NCBI GenBank assembly: GCA_002498385.1
Contig: DAHH01000016.1
Coordinates: forward strand, 56,577-109,381
Direction of reading: 5' to 3'
DNA length: 52,805 bases
From: Methanobacterium sp. UBA410
Lineage (GTDB): Archaea; Methanobacteriota; Methanobacteria; Methanobacteriales; Methanobacteriaceae
Part shown: positions 17,258 to 26,621 of the stretch, in pieces
Position numbering within the stretch: position 1 is the first letter of the stretch
How the letters are laid out: each line of letters opens with the position of its first letter
The notes under the pieces: generated by a model
Seen by the model: the letters and a program-made list of their open reading frames with translations, nothing else
Told to the model about the DNA's origin: nothing
The model's database searches: none
Program-made: the position numbers and the translations under genes

Positions 17258-17854
17258 TTAGTCCCCTTCCTGGAATATCTGGGACTGGAATTTGTAAATT
17301 TTAACGTCTTCTGAAAGCCAGCAGTCTACTGGGAGCCCTGCTTTCATGCAAGTATTGGATAGGAATTCCTCAACATCCCAGTGCCACTCTGTGGCCACCT
17401 GAGGGAGGAGAAGTCCTCTGTATGGTCCCATTTCAACTATAAGACCGTCTTCTCCTATGTTAACATTTTGGATGTAATCTGAAGGTTTTTCAACTTCAAC
17501 GAGTTCGGGTTTGGTCAGAACGCTCACCTCAACTTGGATCTTAGCAAGTTCTTCAGATTTTAAAGGCGGGAAACGGGGATCCCTTGTTGCTGCAGATATT
17601 GCTGCATCTATAAGGGCATTTACAAGGGGCATGATGGGTTCAGGATATCCTATGCACCCCCTGAGATCTCTATCACGTGTTAGGGTTACAAAAACACCCC
17701 TGTCCTCTTTAAGGATGGGATTTATATTTTCAGGTACTTTCATAACCTTTCCTTCAGTCAAGTAAAGTTTTATGGCTTCTCTTGCCAGTTCAACCAAGAA
17801 ATTTCCATCTTGCCTTGATAAACCTTCCGAATCTCCACCTTTGTGTATCATCAC
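17258..17854 (-). CDS. AMMECR1 domain protein
   Basis: A 198-aa protein of the AMMECR1 family (TIGR00296), conserved from archaea to humans with unknown biochemical function. The hallmark is the segment LTRDRDLRGCIGYPEP with the invariant LRGCIG motif. RDPRFPPLK and GLLLPQVATEWHWDVEEFL follow, also typical. The start is a GTG at 17854 or the adjacent ATG at 17851; both follow GGAGG at the end of tldD, whose stop codon they overlap, so translation is coupled. Family identity is secure; no function is claimed. Confidence 0.93.
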   Translation of the reverse strand: MMIHKGGDSEGLSRQDGNFLVELAREAIKLYLTEGKVMKVPENINPILKEDRGVFVTLTRDRDLRGCIGYPEPIMPLVNALIDAAISAATRDPRFPPLKSEELAKIQVEVSVLTKPELVEVEKPSDYIQNVNIGEDGLIVEMGPYRGLLLPQVATEWHWDVEEFLSNTCMKAGLPVDCWLSEDVKIYKFQSQIFQEGD

Positions 17855-19227
17855 ATTGCTCCTCCAACCATTGCTCGTGTTACCCTGACGTGGGGTCCGC
17901 CGTCACCAACAGGAACGCTCTGCCCGCCTTTTCCGCAGAAACCAACGCTTGTGTCAAAATCCGAACCCAAAGCATCCACGTGGTTCAACATTTCAAGGAT
18001 GTTTCCTGAAAGGGACACATCCCGCAGAGGTTCTCCAATTTCACCGTTTTCTATTCTAAATGATTCTGCAGCGTTGAACTGGAATATTCCCTTTGCAGTA
18101 TCTACCTGACCACCCCTTGAGCCTTTGAGGTATATTCCACTTTTCATGTTCTCCACAAGTTCTTCAAAGGTTTGATCACCAGGTTTAAGGTATGTGTTGC
18201 TCATCCTGACTATTGGTTCATCTCCAACAGCTGATCTTGCATTTCCAGATGGTTCAATTCCAAGTTTGGATGCTGTTTCCCTCGAGCTCATGAGGGAGAC
18301 GAGCTTTCCGTTTTTAACCAGCACATTTTTTCGGGTTCTCACGCCTTCTGCATCGTAAGGGTAGTACCCGAATGCATCCATGCTCGCATCATCCACAATT
18401 GTGACAAGTTTGGAGCCTATCTGGGTTCCCATTTTTCCTTTTAGTACAGAGTCGTTCTGAAGAATGAGGTCTGCCTCTGTTGCATGGCCCAGCGCCTCGT
18501 GGATGAACACGCCTGTAAGTTCGGGGTCCATGACAACTGGAAAACTTCCTGATGGTGCTGAATTTGCTTTTAGAAGTCTTACAGCTTTTGAAGCTGCGGT
18601 TCTTCCAAATTTTTCCATGTCCTCCTTTTTTATGGCTTCAAAGCCCTTTGCTCCACCTACACTTTTGTGTCCGAACTGTATAACACCATCGTCTGCTGCA
18701 ACTGCATTTAAGAACATTGCTACCCTTGCCTGCTCAACAGTTATGAATGATCCTTCTGAGTTGAGGAAGGTTGTTGTTCCCTCGGCATCAACGTAGTTTA
18801 CAGCTGTGCTAACAACTTTTGGGAGTTTTGCGGCACTGTCAGCTTCCTGCATGATTTCCTTCTTTTCATCCATTGAAACTGCTGAGGGTTTGAGTTTTGC
18901 ATTGGATTTCACATTGTCAACTACTGTGGGAACCTCTGCAAGTTCAATATCACTTTCAACGGAACCTGCAAGTTTTAATGCAAACTCTGCTGTTTCATCC
19001 AGCTTTGAAAGCTGGTTTGTGAATGCGAGTCCCCATCCCCCATTTTTAAGCACGCGGATGCAGACCCCAAGATCAGACCCAGACCGTATTTCCTGGATCT
19101 TGCTGTCTTTCATGATTATTGCGGTGTTATAACCGTCATTTATCCTTATATCCACGTAATCTGCTCTTTCTTCAATTAAGTTTATTGTTTTTCTGAGTAA
19201 ATCTGGATCTAATTGATTTTCAGTTAT
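17851..19227 (-). CDS. tldD: TldD-family metalloprotease
   Basis: Zinc protease subunit of the TldD/PmbA (TldE) family, which in bacteria degrades unfolded peptides and processes microcin precursors. The catalytic HExxxH is seen as FIHEALGHATEAD; KGSRGGQVDTAKGIFQFNA and the C-terminal GDGGPHVRVTRAMVGG are family segments. An internal GTG (19155) is the first ordinary start codon, but the frame stays open upstream and encodes LDPDLLRKTINLIEERADYV, a normal TldD N-terminus. AGGAGG (19240-19235) lies 7 nt before an in-frame ATA at 19227, with no ATG/GTG/TTG between. I therefore place the start at ATA, giving 458 aa. The partner PmbA is not in the window. It overlaps AMMECR1 by 4 bp. Confidence 0.88.
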   Translation of the reverse strand: MTENQLDPDLLRKTINLIEERADYVDIRINDGYNTAIIMKDSKIQEIRSGSDLGVCIRVLKNGGWGLAFTNQLSKLDETAEFALKLAGSVESDIELAEVPTVVDNVKSNAKLKPSAVSMDEKKEIMQEADSAAKLPKVVSTAVNYVDAEGTTTFLNSEGSFITVEQARVAMFLNAVAADDGVIQFGHKSVGGAKGFEAIKKEDMEKFGRTAASKAVRLLKANSAPSGSFPVVMDPELTGVFIHEALGHATEADLILQNDSVLKGKMGTQIGSKLVTIVDDASMDAFGYYPYDAEGVRTRKNVLVKNGKLVSLMSSRETASKLGIEPSGNARSAVGDEPIVRMSNTYLKPGDQTFEELVENMKSGIYLKGSRGGQVDTAKGIFQFNAAESFRIENGEIGEPLRDVSLSGNILEMLNHVDALGSDFDTSVGFCGKGGQSVPVGDGGPHVRVTRAMVGGAM

Positions 19228-19234
19228 GGTTAGC

Positions 19235-19240
19235 CCTCCT
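19235..19240 (-). promoter_or_regulatory. Ribosome-binding site deciding the tldD start
   Basis: AGGAGG on the minus strand, 7 nt before the in-frame ATA (19227-19225). No AUG, GUG or UUG occurs in frame until 19155, 80 nt downstream. Confidence 0.65.
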
Positions 19241-20135
19241 GTTAAAAATGTTGGACCCTATCCTCTTGAACATTATCCAGCATAAGAGTTACTTTAATTT
19301 AAAATCTTTGTTAACCTTCAATTTTAAACCTTTTTTATTATATCTTGATTCTAAAAGAAATATTTTTTTGATCGGCCTTTATTTTTTGACAGGCTTTGGC
19401 TTTCCCATCCTACCAAATTCGTTCCAACCTATGAATTTTAGTTTCCTTATCCCCCTGTTAATAATGAGAAAAAAATGAATCCTCCAAGTTTTTGGCATGA
19501 CTAAGTGCTTAAAAAAGTTTAAACCTTCAAAAATCACTTTTAAATCTAGATAATAAAATCTTGAGGTATCACAAGTTGATGCAGTTAAAACAAAGTAAGA
19601 TTGGTCTGGATCCCTTGATTTATAAAGGTATATAAAGATGGATAACCATATTAGATAGAGTGGGAAAATTGGATTGGCTAATGATGAGCGTGTATTTTCT
19701 ATTTTTTTATTGAACGTCTCTTTTGCCTTTTTTTGGACAAAAAATAAATTTAATTTCCCCACATTTATAATATAAAAGCGATACGTATTCTAAACCCTGC
19801 AAGGGCTTTTAAAAATTTGAAAAAATAGAGATATAGTTATCGAATTAATATAATTATTGAACCAACAAATTTAATCATTATACCAAAGGTTAAATAAGTA
19901 GTAAAGACATTTAATGAGCCTTTTCATTGTAAGGGAACCTTTTTAATTTTAATTTGTGATAGTATTATATAAAAGAGAAATGCAAATTATCTTATACAGA
20001 TGGGGTTAAATTTTTTTTATGTAGATTAAAAACTTTTTATGTTAAACTAAAAAATTTTAGACTGAAAAACCTACAATTGAAAGGATTTAAGATAATTTAC
20101 TGGGAATGAAAGTATAATAATAACTGGGTGAGCAA
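19241..20135. other. Long AT-rich intergenic region, no convincing gene
   Basis: About 900 bp. Open frames exist (for example minus 19762-19379) but lack ribosome-binding sites and have an Ile/Phe/Lys composition expected of AT-rich non-coding DNA. TATA-like TTATATAAAAG at about 19973 and AT-rich stretches near 20030 could serve the downstream hcy pair, which would then have a leader of over 100 nt. Confidence 0.45.
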
Positions 20136-21686
20136 ATGAAAACCGTGGAAGAGATAAACCAGAAGATCAAAGACGGGGACGTGGTTGTTGTAACAGCTGC
20201 TGAGATGACCCAAATTGTGAGGGAAAGTGGTGCAGAGGAAGCTGCTCGTGAAGTTGATGTTGTAACAACAGGAACCTTTGGTGCAATGTGCTCTTCAGGA
20301 GCTTTCCTAAACTTCGGACACTCAGATCCTCCAATAAAAATGGCAAAAACTTATCTAAACGGTGTTGAAGCTTACTCAGGACTTGCTGCTGTTGACGCTT
20401 ACATTGGGGCAGGTCAACCCAACAGGAATCCGGATATAGGATTCAACTACGGTGGTGCCCACGTAATAGAGGACCTCATAAGGGGTAAAAATATTGAACT
20501 CAGTGCAGAATCCTATGGAACAGATTGTTATCCATTAACTGAGGTAAAAACAGAAATAAACATTGAAAAACTGAACCAGGCAGTTATGATAAATCCCAGA
20601 AACTGTTATCAGAACTACGCCGCTGCAACCAACTCCACAAAGGAAACCCTTTACACCTACATGGGTACACTGCTTCCAAACATGGGAAACGTGAGCTACT
20701 CAAGTGCTGGAGAGCTCAGCCCACTTCTAAACGATCCCTACTTTGAAACCATAGGTTTAGGTACGCGAATATTTCTCTGCGGAAGTCAGGGCTACGTTAT
20801 AGGAGAGGGAACTCAACACGATACCAGCGTTGAACGTGAAAATGGAGTTCCAGTTGGTGGAGCCGGCACCCTCATGCTCAAGGGAAACATGAAGAAGATG
20901 AGCCCAGATTACGTGCGCGGAGCAACCATGCCAAAGTATGGTTCAACACTTTTTGTTGGGCTTGGAATTCCAATACCAATTCTCAACGAGGACATGGCAA
21001 AAAGAACAGCCATAAGCAATGAAAAAATTGTCTGCCATATTGTTGATTATGGTGTTGCAAGAAGAAACCGCCCCAAAATAATGAAAACCAATTATAAAGA
21101 ACTTAGGACTGGAACTATTGAGATTAACGGGGTGGAAGTTCCAACATCCCCTTTATCATCCTATAAAAAAGCTGCAGAAATTGCAGGAGAACTGAAAAAC
21201 TGGATAAACAAAGGAGAGTTCTATCTTACAAATCCTGTTAAAAAGTTAGCATCAAAGGGATTTGAGGTTAAACCTCTCGAAACCAGAAAACCGTCGGTTC
21301 TTGTAAAGGATATTAAGGTTAAACCCGTTATAACCGTTCATCCAACGGATGAAATCAACGCAGTTGCAAAGAAACTCGTTGACAACAGCGTGAACCATGT
21401 TCCGGTTGTGAACTCCACTGGAAAACTGCAGGGCATTGTGACATCATGGGACATAGCAAACGCTGTTGCCAAAGGCAAAGAAAGGTTGGGTGAGGTTATG
21501 ACCCGTAAAGTGGTAGTGGCCCATGAAGACGAGCCTGTGGACGTTGTTGCAAGGCGCATCAACAAGTACGAGATTTCAGGGCTGCCCATTGTTGACAATA
21601 AAAACAACGTGAAAGGCATGATAACAGCAGAAGATATTTCAAGATTGATATATGCAAAAAAGGGTAAAAATGGTGGTTCATTATGA
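20136..21686 (+). CDS. L-aspartate semialdehyde sulfurtransferase (homocysteine biosynthesis), DUF39 + two CBS domains
   Basis: Makes homocysteine from aspartate semialdehyde and a sulfur donor, the O-acetylhomoserine-independent route of methanogens (MA1821 family of Methanosarcina). The DUF39 domain spans about residues 1-365, with TTGTFGAMCSSGAF and SYGTDCYPLTEVKTE. Cys52 and Cys131 match the positions of the catalytic cysteines reported for the family. Two CBS domains follow (about 395-510), suggesting nucleotide sensing. GGGTGAGCAA precedes the ATG. It overlaps the following ferredoxin gene by 4 bp (ATGA), consistent with a functional pair. Confidence 0.93.
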   Translation: MKTVEEINQKIKDGDVVVVTAAEMTQIVRESGAEEAAREVDVVTTGTFGAMCSSGAFLNFGHSDPPIKMAKTYLNGVEAYSGLAAVDAYIGAGQPNRNPDIGFNYGGAHVIEDLIRGKNIELSAESYGTDCYPLTEVKTEINIEKLNQAVMINPRNCYQNYAAATNSTKETLYTYMGTLLPNMGNVSYSSAGELSPLLNDPYFETIGLGTRIFLCGSQGYVIGEGTQHDTSVERENGVPVGGAGTLMLKGNMKKMSPDYVRGATMPKYGSTLFVGLGIPIPILNEDMAKRTAISNEKIVCHIVDYGVARRNRPKIMKTNYKELRTGTIEINGVEVPTSPLSSYKKAAEIAGELKNWINKGEFYLTNPVKKLASKGFEVKPLETRKPSVLVKDIKVKPVITVHPTDEINAVAKKLVDNSVNHVPVVNSTGKLQGIVTSWDIANAVAKGKERLGEVMTRKVVVAHEDEPVDVVARRINKYEISGLPIVDNKNNVKGMITAEDISRLIYAKKGKNGGSL

Positions 21687-22069
21687 AAGCATGGTTGAAC
21701 TTTTCACCGAGTATTGTAAACAAGAGAGTTATAGCTGATCTCATCAAAAATTACAATATAAACTTCAACATCCTCAAAGCGAACATAACCCCCAAAGGGG
21801 GTAAAATGCTCATTGAGATAAACGGCAAAGAGGCAGAAGAAGGCATAAAATTCCTTGAAGAAGCAGGCATAGAACTCCAACCCATCACGAGGGTTGTAAA
21901 GAAGGATGAAGATAAATGCATAGACTGCGGTGCATGCGTATCCCTTTGCCCTGTAACTGCCATTAAAATTGAGGAAGACTGGGGAGTTGAGGTTGATGAT
22001 GAGCTCTGCATTGGATGCGGTTTCTGCACCTATTCCTGTCCAATGAAAGCCATCAAGATCATTGAATAA
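21683..22069 (+). CDS. NIL-domain + 2x[4Fe-4S] ferredoxin, partner of the sulfurtransferase
   Basis: A 128-aa protein with an N-terminal NIL domain (about residues 1-70) and two [4Fe-4S] motifs: CIDCGACVSLCPVTAI and CIGCGFCTYSCPMKAI. It is the homologue of MA1822, which supplies electrons or reduces the persulfide chemistry for homocysteine formation. It is translationally coupled to the upstream gene through the ATGA overlap. The domain order and pairing are typical of methanogens; the electron donor is not known from the sequence. Confidence 0.93.
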   Translation: MKAWLNFSPSIVNKRVIADLIKNYNINFNILKANITPKGGKMLIEINGKEAEEGIKFLEEAGIELQPITRVVKKDEDKCIDCGACVSLCPVTAIKIEEDWGVEVDDELCIGCGFCTYSCPMKAIKIIE

Positions 22070-22320
22070 ACATGGGATTTAAGTTTTGGGTAATCCCCAA
22101 TTTCAATCTCTTAAAATTGTCTTTAAGCTTTTTTGGAGAGTATTTAAGCTTTTTTAGAGGTTGTTGAAGTGCAAAGAAGATTGATCCAATATTAAACCTA
22201 AAAAAATGAAAATTAGGCCTTATATATCTTCCTAGTAAATTTCTTCCTGGTAAATTTTTTACAGCTGATTTTTTTAGAGTTGATTATCTAAAATAAAGAA
22301 GAAAAGAGTATTGTTTTAAA
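22070..22320. other. Convergent intergenic region
   Basis: About 250 bp between the convergent ferredoxin and cbiO genes. It shows the duplication AAGCTTTTTTGGAG/AAGCTTTTTTAGAG (about 22125-22158), whose T-runs could act as archaeal terminators. No ORF seen. Confidence 0.5.
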
Positions 22321-23157
22321 TTATTTATCAAGCTCTTTTAAAATCCTTCTTCTTGCTTCTCCTATTGTTAAAGGATATGGTTTACCCAAAGGAAGCTTAT
22401 CCTCTTTTTTGAGTATTTCCATGAGGTGGGCTATACGGGGAAGCCGTAGGTTTGCGGCCCTTATGGTTTCAACATCCTCAAAAACCGTTTGAGGGCTGCC
22501 TTCCTTTATTATCTTTCCCTTGCTGATTATATAAACTGTGCTTGCATAAAGGGGTACCAGATCCACGTCGTGGGTTGATATGACAATTGTCATGCCTTCC
22601 TTGTTGAGCTGGTAAAGTAACTGGAGTATGTGGGATGCTCCCTTAGGATCCAGGCCGCTTGTTGGCTCATCCAGAACCATTATCTTGGGTCTCATTGCGA
22701 GGATGCCTGCAATTGCCACCCTCTTTTTCTGGCCACCGCTCAGATGATGTGGAGGTTTTTTCTCAAACCCATTCATTCCAACCTTCTCGAGAGCCTCCTT
22801 AACCCTTGCATCCACCTCTTCCTTAGAAAGTGCCATGTTCATTGGGCCGAAAGCCACATCTTCCATCACGGTAGGTGCAAAAAGCTGGTCATCAGGGTTC
22901 TGGAACACTATACCAACCTTCTGCCGGACCTTCATCAACTCCTTCTTATCATATTTTATGGGCTCCCCATCTATCTTAACAGTCCCAGAGGTTGGCTCCA
23001 GTATTCCGTTGAAGTGTAAAAAAAGTGTGGATTTTCCAGCACCGTTGGGGCCCAAAAGTGCAACAATTTTGCCTTCTTCAACCTGAAAGTCAACATCTTC
23101 AAGGGCCTTTGTACCGTCTGGATATTCATATACGATTTTATCTGTTTCAATGATCAT
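22321..23157 (-). CDS. cbiO: ECF transporter ATPase CbiO (copy 1, distal)
   Basis: ATP-binding subunit of an energy-coupling-factor cobalt/nickel importer, 278 aa. Walker A LLGPNGAGKST, Q-loop VFQNPDDQLFAPTV, signature HLSGGQKKR, Walker B IMVLDEPTSGLDP and the switch His in ISTHDVDLVP are all intact. The QNPDDQLFAPTV motif is typical of ECF A-subunits. The ATG at 23157 follows GTGATATAC. It is highly similar along its length to the copy at 24377-25216, so the two arose by duplication. The copies are separated by a broken nickel permease gene. Confidence 0.93.
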   Translation of the reverse strand: MIIETDKIVYEYPDGTKALEDVDFQVEEGKIVALLGPNGAGKSTLFLHFNGILEPTSGTVKIDGEPIKYDKKELMKVRQKVGIVFQNPDDQLFAPTVMEDVAFGPMNMALSKEEVDARVKEALEKVGMNGFEKKPPHHLSGGQKKRVAIAGILAMRPKIMVLDEPTSGLDPKGASHILQLLYQLNKEGMTIVISTHDVDLVPLYASTVYIISKGKIIKEGSPQTVFEDVETIRAANLRLPRIAHLMEILKKEDKLPLGKPYPLTIGEARRRILKELDK

Positions 23158-23504
23158 GTATATCACATTCAATGAAATTCAATGCATTACTCCTGTACTA
23201 TCAAAATTTATAAATCATAAAAGTGTATAAATCGTATTACATTAAAATAGTTTATTATCCATTAAAATAAAGGTAGACACCTTAAAAATATGAAAAAATG
23301 TGGTTAAACATCAAATGCTCTTTTTAATGACTTCTCACATCTTTTCAGATGTTTAAGTCTCATCAGAACATTCAAAACATGAAATGTTTCATTAACACCA
23401 TTTTTACCAAGTATTAACCAGCAGTATTAACCAGTTTAACCAACAAGTTGAATATCAAATTTTATGTTGAACTTCAACCAGGGCAGATTTCAGATATTAA
23501 CGGA
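23158..23504. other. AT-rich intergenic region, no gene seen
   Basis: About 350 bp between cbiO copy 1 and the nickel-permease pseudogene. It has direct repeats of ACCAGCAGTATTAACCAG type near 23410-23440. No supported gene. Confidence 0.45.
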
Positions 23505-24210
23505 TTAAATGTGGAAAAATGGCATTAAATGCCCCAAAATAGGCAATGAAAAGGTTAACAATCCTATAATGCTGATTATTGTACCAGTTACAATTGGAAT
23601 TTTGTTTATGGTTTTGTTGCCCATGTAGTTCTGGATAAAATCCTTTCCTTTAACGAAGAGAACTGAAAGCAGGGTTATTGATATTGCAAGACCTGCACTG
23701 AACACCAGAACGTACACAATACCGTTGTAAAACTGGCCGTTTGCAATGCTGAAAAGTAGCACTGCAAGTGCTGCCGGACAGGGCACTATACCAGTGGAGA
23801 GCCCAATTACAATCACTCCCTTCTTTGTATTGCCTTCCGCTGTGTTTATATTGTATTTATGATGGTAATGGGATGTGGTACCTCCTAATTATCCACAGAC
23901 CCACCGCAACAAGGATGATTCCACCAATTGCACTCATGAGGTCGTGGGTTGTTAACGTTCAAAGACCCCTCAAGGAAGAACGATGCAACTCCAAGAAGAA
24001 TAACCACAATTACATGGGCGAAGACAACTGTACCTCCAAGTAAAAGGGTGTCTCCTAAATTTGCATCTGTACCCATTACAAATGCTGCCATTACAGCTTT
24101 TCCATGACCGGGTTCCATTGCGTGCAGTGCACCAGGACAAAGGCAGCAGCCATGAAAAATAGACTGAGCTGCATTGGAAAGTTGGTTAGACTCAAAGATA
24201 ATATGTTCAT
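23505..24210 (-). pseudogene. Frameshifted NicO/RcnA-like nickel-cobalt permease
   Basis: A membrane permease reading in three frames. From the ATG at 24210 (GGAGTGAT upstream) the frame gives MNILSLSLTNFPMQL...FMAAAFVL, then a missing base near 24135 moves the reading to GALHAMEPGHGKAVMAAF, the nickel-binding motif of the family. An extra base near 23950 moves it to HDLMSAIGGIILVAVGLWII. A further extra base near 23870 restores HYHHKYN and then GVIVIGLSTGIVPCPAALAVLL to the stop at 23505. Joined together this is a complete NicO-type transporter with a short His-rich loop. Three independent indels argue for real decay rather than one sequencing error. It lies between two cbiO copies and was probably part of the same metal-uptake locus. 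Confidence 0.85.
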
Positions 24211-24376
24211 AACTTATCACTCCAGGGTGTTAATACTTTTAAAGATTTTCTTTATATATTAAGTAATACTCCCTTCCGCTGTAATATTGCCATTTTGCAA
24301 TGATCAAACAAAAAAAACGGGTTTTAATCGTCTAAAAACCTAAATTCTATCAATTCAATAAAATTAATGTCCTAAA

Positions 24377-25216
24377 TTAATCCTGAGCCTTTTGACGTAT
24401 TCTTCTTCTAGCTTCACCTATTGTGAGTGGATAAGGCTCTCCAAACAGGATGTGGTCCTCCTTGTTAAGTATCTCCATGAGATGGGTTATGCGTGGAAGC
24501 CTTAAATCCGCAGCCCTTATTGTTTCAACATCATTGAAAACTGTCTGAGGACTTCCCTCTTTTATTATGCTCCCATGGCTGAGTATATAGATTTTAGAAG
24601 CGTAGATTGGGACGAGGTCAACATCATGTGTTGATATGATAATGGTCATGCCCTCCTTGTTCAGGTCGTAGAGCAGCTTCATTATCTGGGACGCTCCCCT
24701 CGGATCAAGGCCGCTTGTTGGCTCATCCAGAACCATTATCTCTGGGTGCATTGCGAGGATGCCTGCAATTGCCACCCTCTTTTTCTGGCCGCCGCTCAAA
24801 TGATGTGGAGGTTTCTTCTCGAATCCAGTCATCCCAACCCGTTTTAGAGCAGATTTAACCCTCTTTTTAACCTCCTCTTCAGGAAGATCCATGTTCATAG
24901 GACCAAAAGCCACATCCTCCATCACGGTAGGTGCAAAAAGCTGGTCATCAGGATTTTGAAACACTATACCCACTTTCTGTCTGACTTTCATCAGCTCCTT
25001 CTTTTCGTAGCCTATGGATTCACCATTGACCAGGACTTCTCCTGAGGAGGGTTCCAGTATGCCGTTGAAGTGGAGAAAAAGGGTTGATTTACCTGCACCG
25101 TTTGGTCCAAGGAGTGCGATGATTTTACCTTCTTCTGCGGTAAAATTAACGTCTTTCAGAGCTTTTGTACCGTCGGGGTACTCATAGACAATGTTTTTAG
25201 TTTCAATAACGTTCAT
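24377..25216 (-). CDS. cbiO: ECF transporter ATPase CbiO (copy 2, operon-proximal)
   Basis: ATPase of the cobalt/nickel ECF importer, 279 aa. All ABC motifs are intact: LLGPNGAGKST, QNPDDQLFAPTV, HLSGGQKKR, VLDEPTSGLDP and ISTHDVDLVPIY. The start at 25216 is exact: AAGGTGATCCAC then ATG. It follows cbiQ by about 150 bp on the same strand and is the natural A-component of cbiMNQ. Most differences from copy 1 are conservative, suggesting either heteromeric ATPase pairs or redundancy. Confidence 0.94.
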   Translation of the reverse strand: MNVIETKNIVYEYPDGTKALKDVNFTAEEGKIIALLGPNGAGKSTLFLHFNGILEPSSGEVLVNGESIGYEKKELMKVRQKVGIVFQNPDDQLFAPTVMEDVAFGPMNMDLPEEEVKKRVKSALKRVGMTGFEKKPPHHLSGGQKKRVAIAGILAMHPEIMVLDEPTSGLDPRGASQIMKLLYDLNKEGMTIIISTHDVDLVPIYASKIYILSHGSIIKEGSPQTVFNDVETIRAADLRLPRITHLMEILNKEDHILFGEPYPLTIGEARRRIRQKAQD

Positions 25217-25368
25217 GTGGATCACCTTATATTACTTTTTAGTAAGGCATTTTAAAAGGGGTATTCTCTTTCATTTCATCACCACCACGTTAGAATCAGG
25301 ATTTTTTATTAAAATTTATTTTTTTAGATATTAACTTGTCAACTAAAAATCAAGACATAACATCCAGA

Positions 25369-26163
25369 TCAGAAAATGCTGAGGCTGCCTGTAAGGTAGG
25401 TTCCAACTGAAAGCACAACCTCAAATACTGCAAGTAAAATCAGGTTTCGAGCCCCTATATTTCGTATAGTTCCAGTTTCACTCATTGTTTTTATTGAACC
25501 ATCATAACATCGAGATTGCATTGCAACGTACACCTGTTCGCCTTTCATCCATGTTTTTATGAAGAGGTTGCTTGCAAGCATTCCCAGAGACTTATAAGAT
25601 TTCCTGTAACTGGAGTAACCAAGTTTTGTTTCCTGTGAATGGTACATTGTGAGTACCTCATCCAGGAACAGGAATATGTAACGGTACATGAGCATTGCAA
25701 GTTCAATAACGATCTGCGGGATCTTCATATCTTCAAAGACTGAGAAAAGTTCTGTCATTGGGATCGTGAGTGCTAGAAATGCAAGGCATGAGAAACCGCC
25801 CATTATTCTGGCTAAGAGAAGAAACCCAAGGTTGAATCCATCCACAGTCACCGCCAAATTGAATATTCCAAGTTCCAGTAAAGGTTTGCCCACTCCAAAG
25901 AATATGGCCATGAAGATGAAATTTATAAGTGCAAATATGAAGGGTACTGCCATGAACTTCAAGTAGAACTTGGAAGAAATTTTGGCCTTGAAAATAATTA
26001 AAGCTGTTACAATTCCGAATATCAAAAGAGGGACAACTGGTGATTGAGATACCAAACTCACAAGCATGGTGCAAATTGCAAAAAACACCTTATAATAAGT
26101 ATTTACATCTCTAAGCCCGTTTGAATGGGCATAACCGTCTAAAGTGGTTTCAAACATGGACAT
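25369..26163 (-). CDS. cbiQ: ECF transporter transmembrane T-component CbiQ
   Basis: A 264-aa integral membrane protein coupling the ATPases to the S-component. About five to six hydrophobic segments lie between residues 25 and 260. The family coupling motifs appear as LFIKTWMKGEQVYVAMQSRCYDG (an A-R-G-type coupling helix) and the region near YRYIFLFLDEVLTMYHSQ. The ATG at 26163 follows TTGATCATACA. It is separated from cbiN by about 110 bp containing a TATA-like stretch, so an internal promoter is possible. Order cbiM-cbiN-cbiQ-cbiO is the canonical operon. Confidence 0.93.
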   Translation of the reverse strand: MSMFETTLDGYAHSNGLRDVNTYYKVFFAICTMLVSLVSQSPVVPLLIFGIVTALIIFKAKISSKFYLKFMAVPFIFALINFIFMAIFFGVGKPLLELGIFNLAVTVDGFNLGFLLLARIMGGFSCLAFLALTIPMTELFSVFEDMKIPQIVIELAMLMYRYIFLFLDEVLTMYHSQETKLGYSSYRKSYKSLGMLASNLFIKTWMKGEQVYVAMQSRCYDGSIKTMSETGTIRNIGARNLILLAVFEVVLSVGTYLTGSLSIF

Positions 26164-26275
26164 TGTATGATCAATTCCCTGGTTCTTTAAATATATAAAA
26201 TTTGCAGTTATTCCCCCATTAAGGGAGTTTAATTGATCTAAACGTTTAATTTAGCTTTTTTTTAATTTATTGTTC

Positions 26276-26620
26276 CTACTCCCACTTCAACTGGTCCTGG
26301 GGAACTTCACCTTTCTCTTTCCTTCGTTTCATATTCGACTGGCACTTCCAGTAACCAAGGACGTATCCAATGATTATGGCTCCAATAGCTGCCTGAAGGG
26401 CAAATAAAAGGCTTTCTATCTCACTGCTTGGTGGTTCCCATAGTGGTTGTACCCAAGGATGGTAACCTGTTGTCTCAATATACTCTGGACCCTGATCATC
26501 TGATCCACCGAAGTAACCTTGCGCTTCACCCTTACCATTGTAGTATGCAAGTGGAAATATCAGGATCGCAGCAACTATACAGAGTAAAATTATGGCCCTT
26601 TTAGTTACCTTACTTACCAT
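26276..26620 (-). CDS. cbiN: ECF cobalt/nickel transporter accessory protein CbiN
   Basis: Small two-helix membrane protein (114 aa) required for CbiM-type uptake. The N-terminal helix (about residues 8-27) and C-terminal helix (about 70-92) flank an extracytoplasmic loop with YHPWVQPLWEPPSSEIESLLFALQ in which PW and EIESLLFALQAAIGA are the family signature. GGAGGCAGATTAAA overlaps the end of cbiM and directs the ATG at 26620; the two genes are one base apart. Confidence 0.93.
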   Translation of the reverse strand: MVSKVTKRAIILLCIVAAILIFPLAYYNGKGEAQGYFGGSDDQGPEYIETTGYHPWVQPLWEPPSSEIESLLFALQAAIGAIIIGYVLGYWKCQSNMKRRKEKGEVPQDQLKWE

Positions 26621-26621
26621 T

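Noticed and set aside
19379..19762. 127-codon minus-strand open frame
   Set aside because: No ribosome-binding site, no family resemblance, Phe/Ile/Lys composition of AT-rich non-coding DNA; overlapping frames on the other strand are equally open.
23505..23816. Stand-alone 103-aa permease
   Set aside because: It is only the C-terminal half of the frameshifted nickel permease, with no ribosome-binding site of its own.
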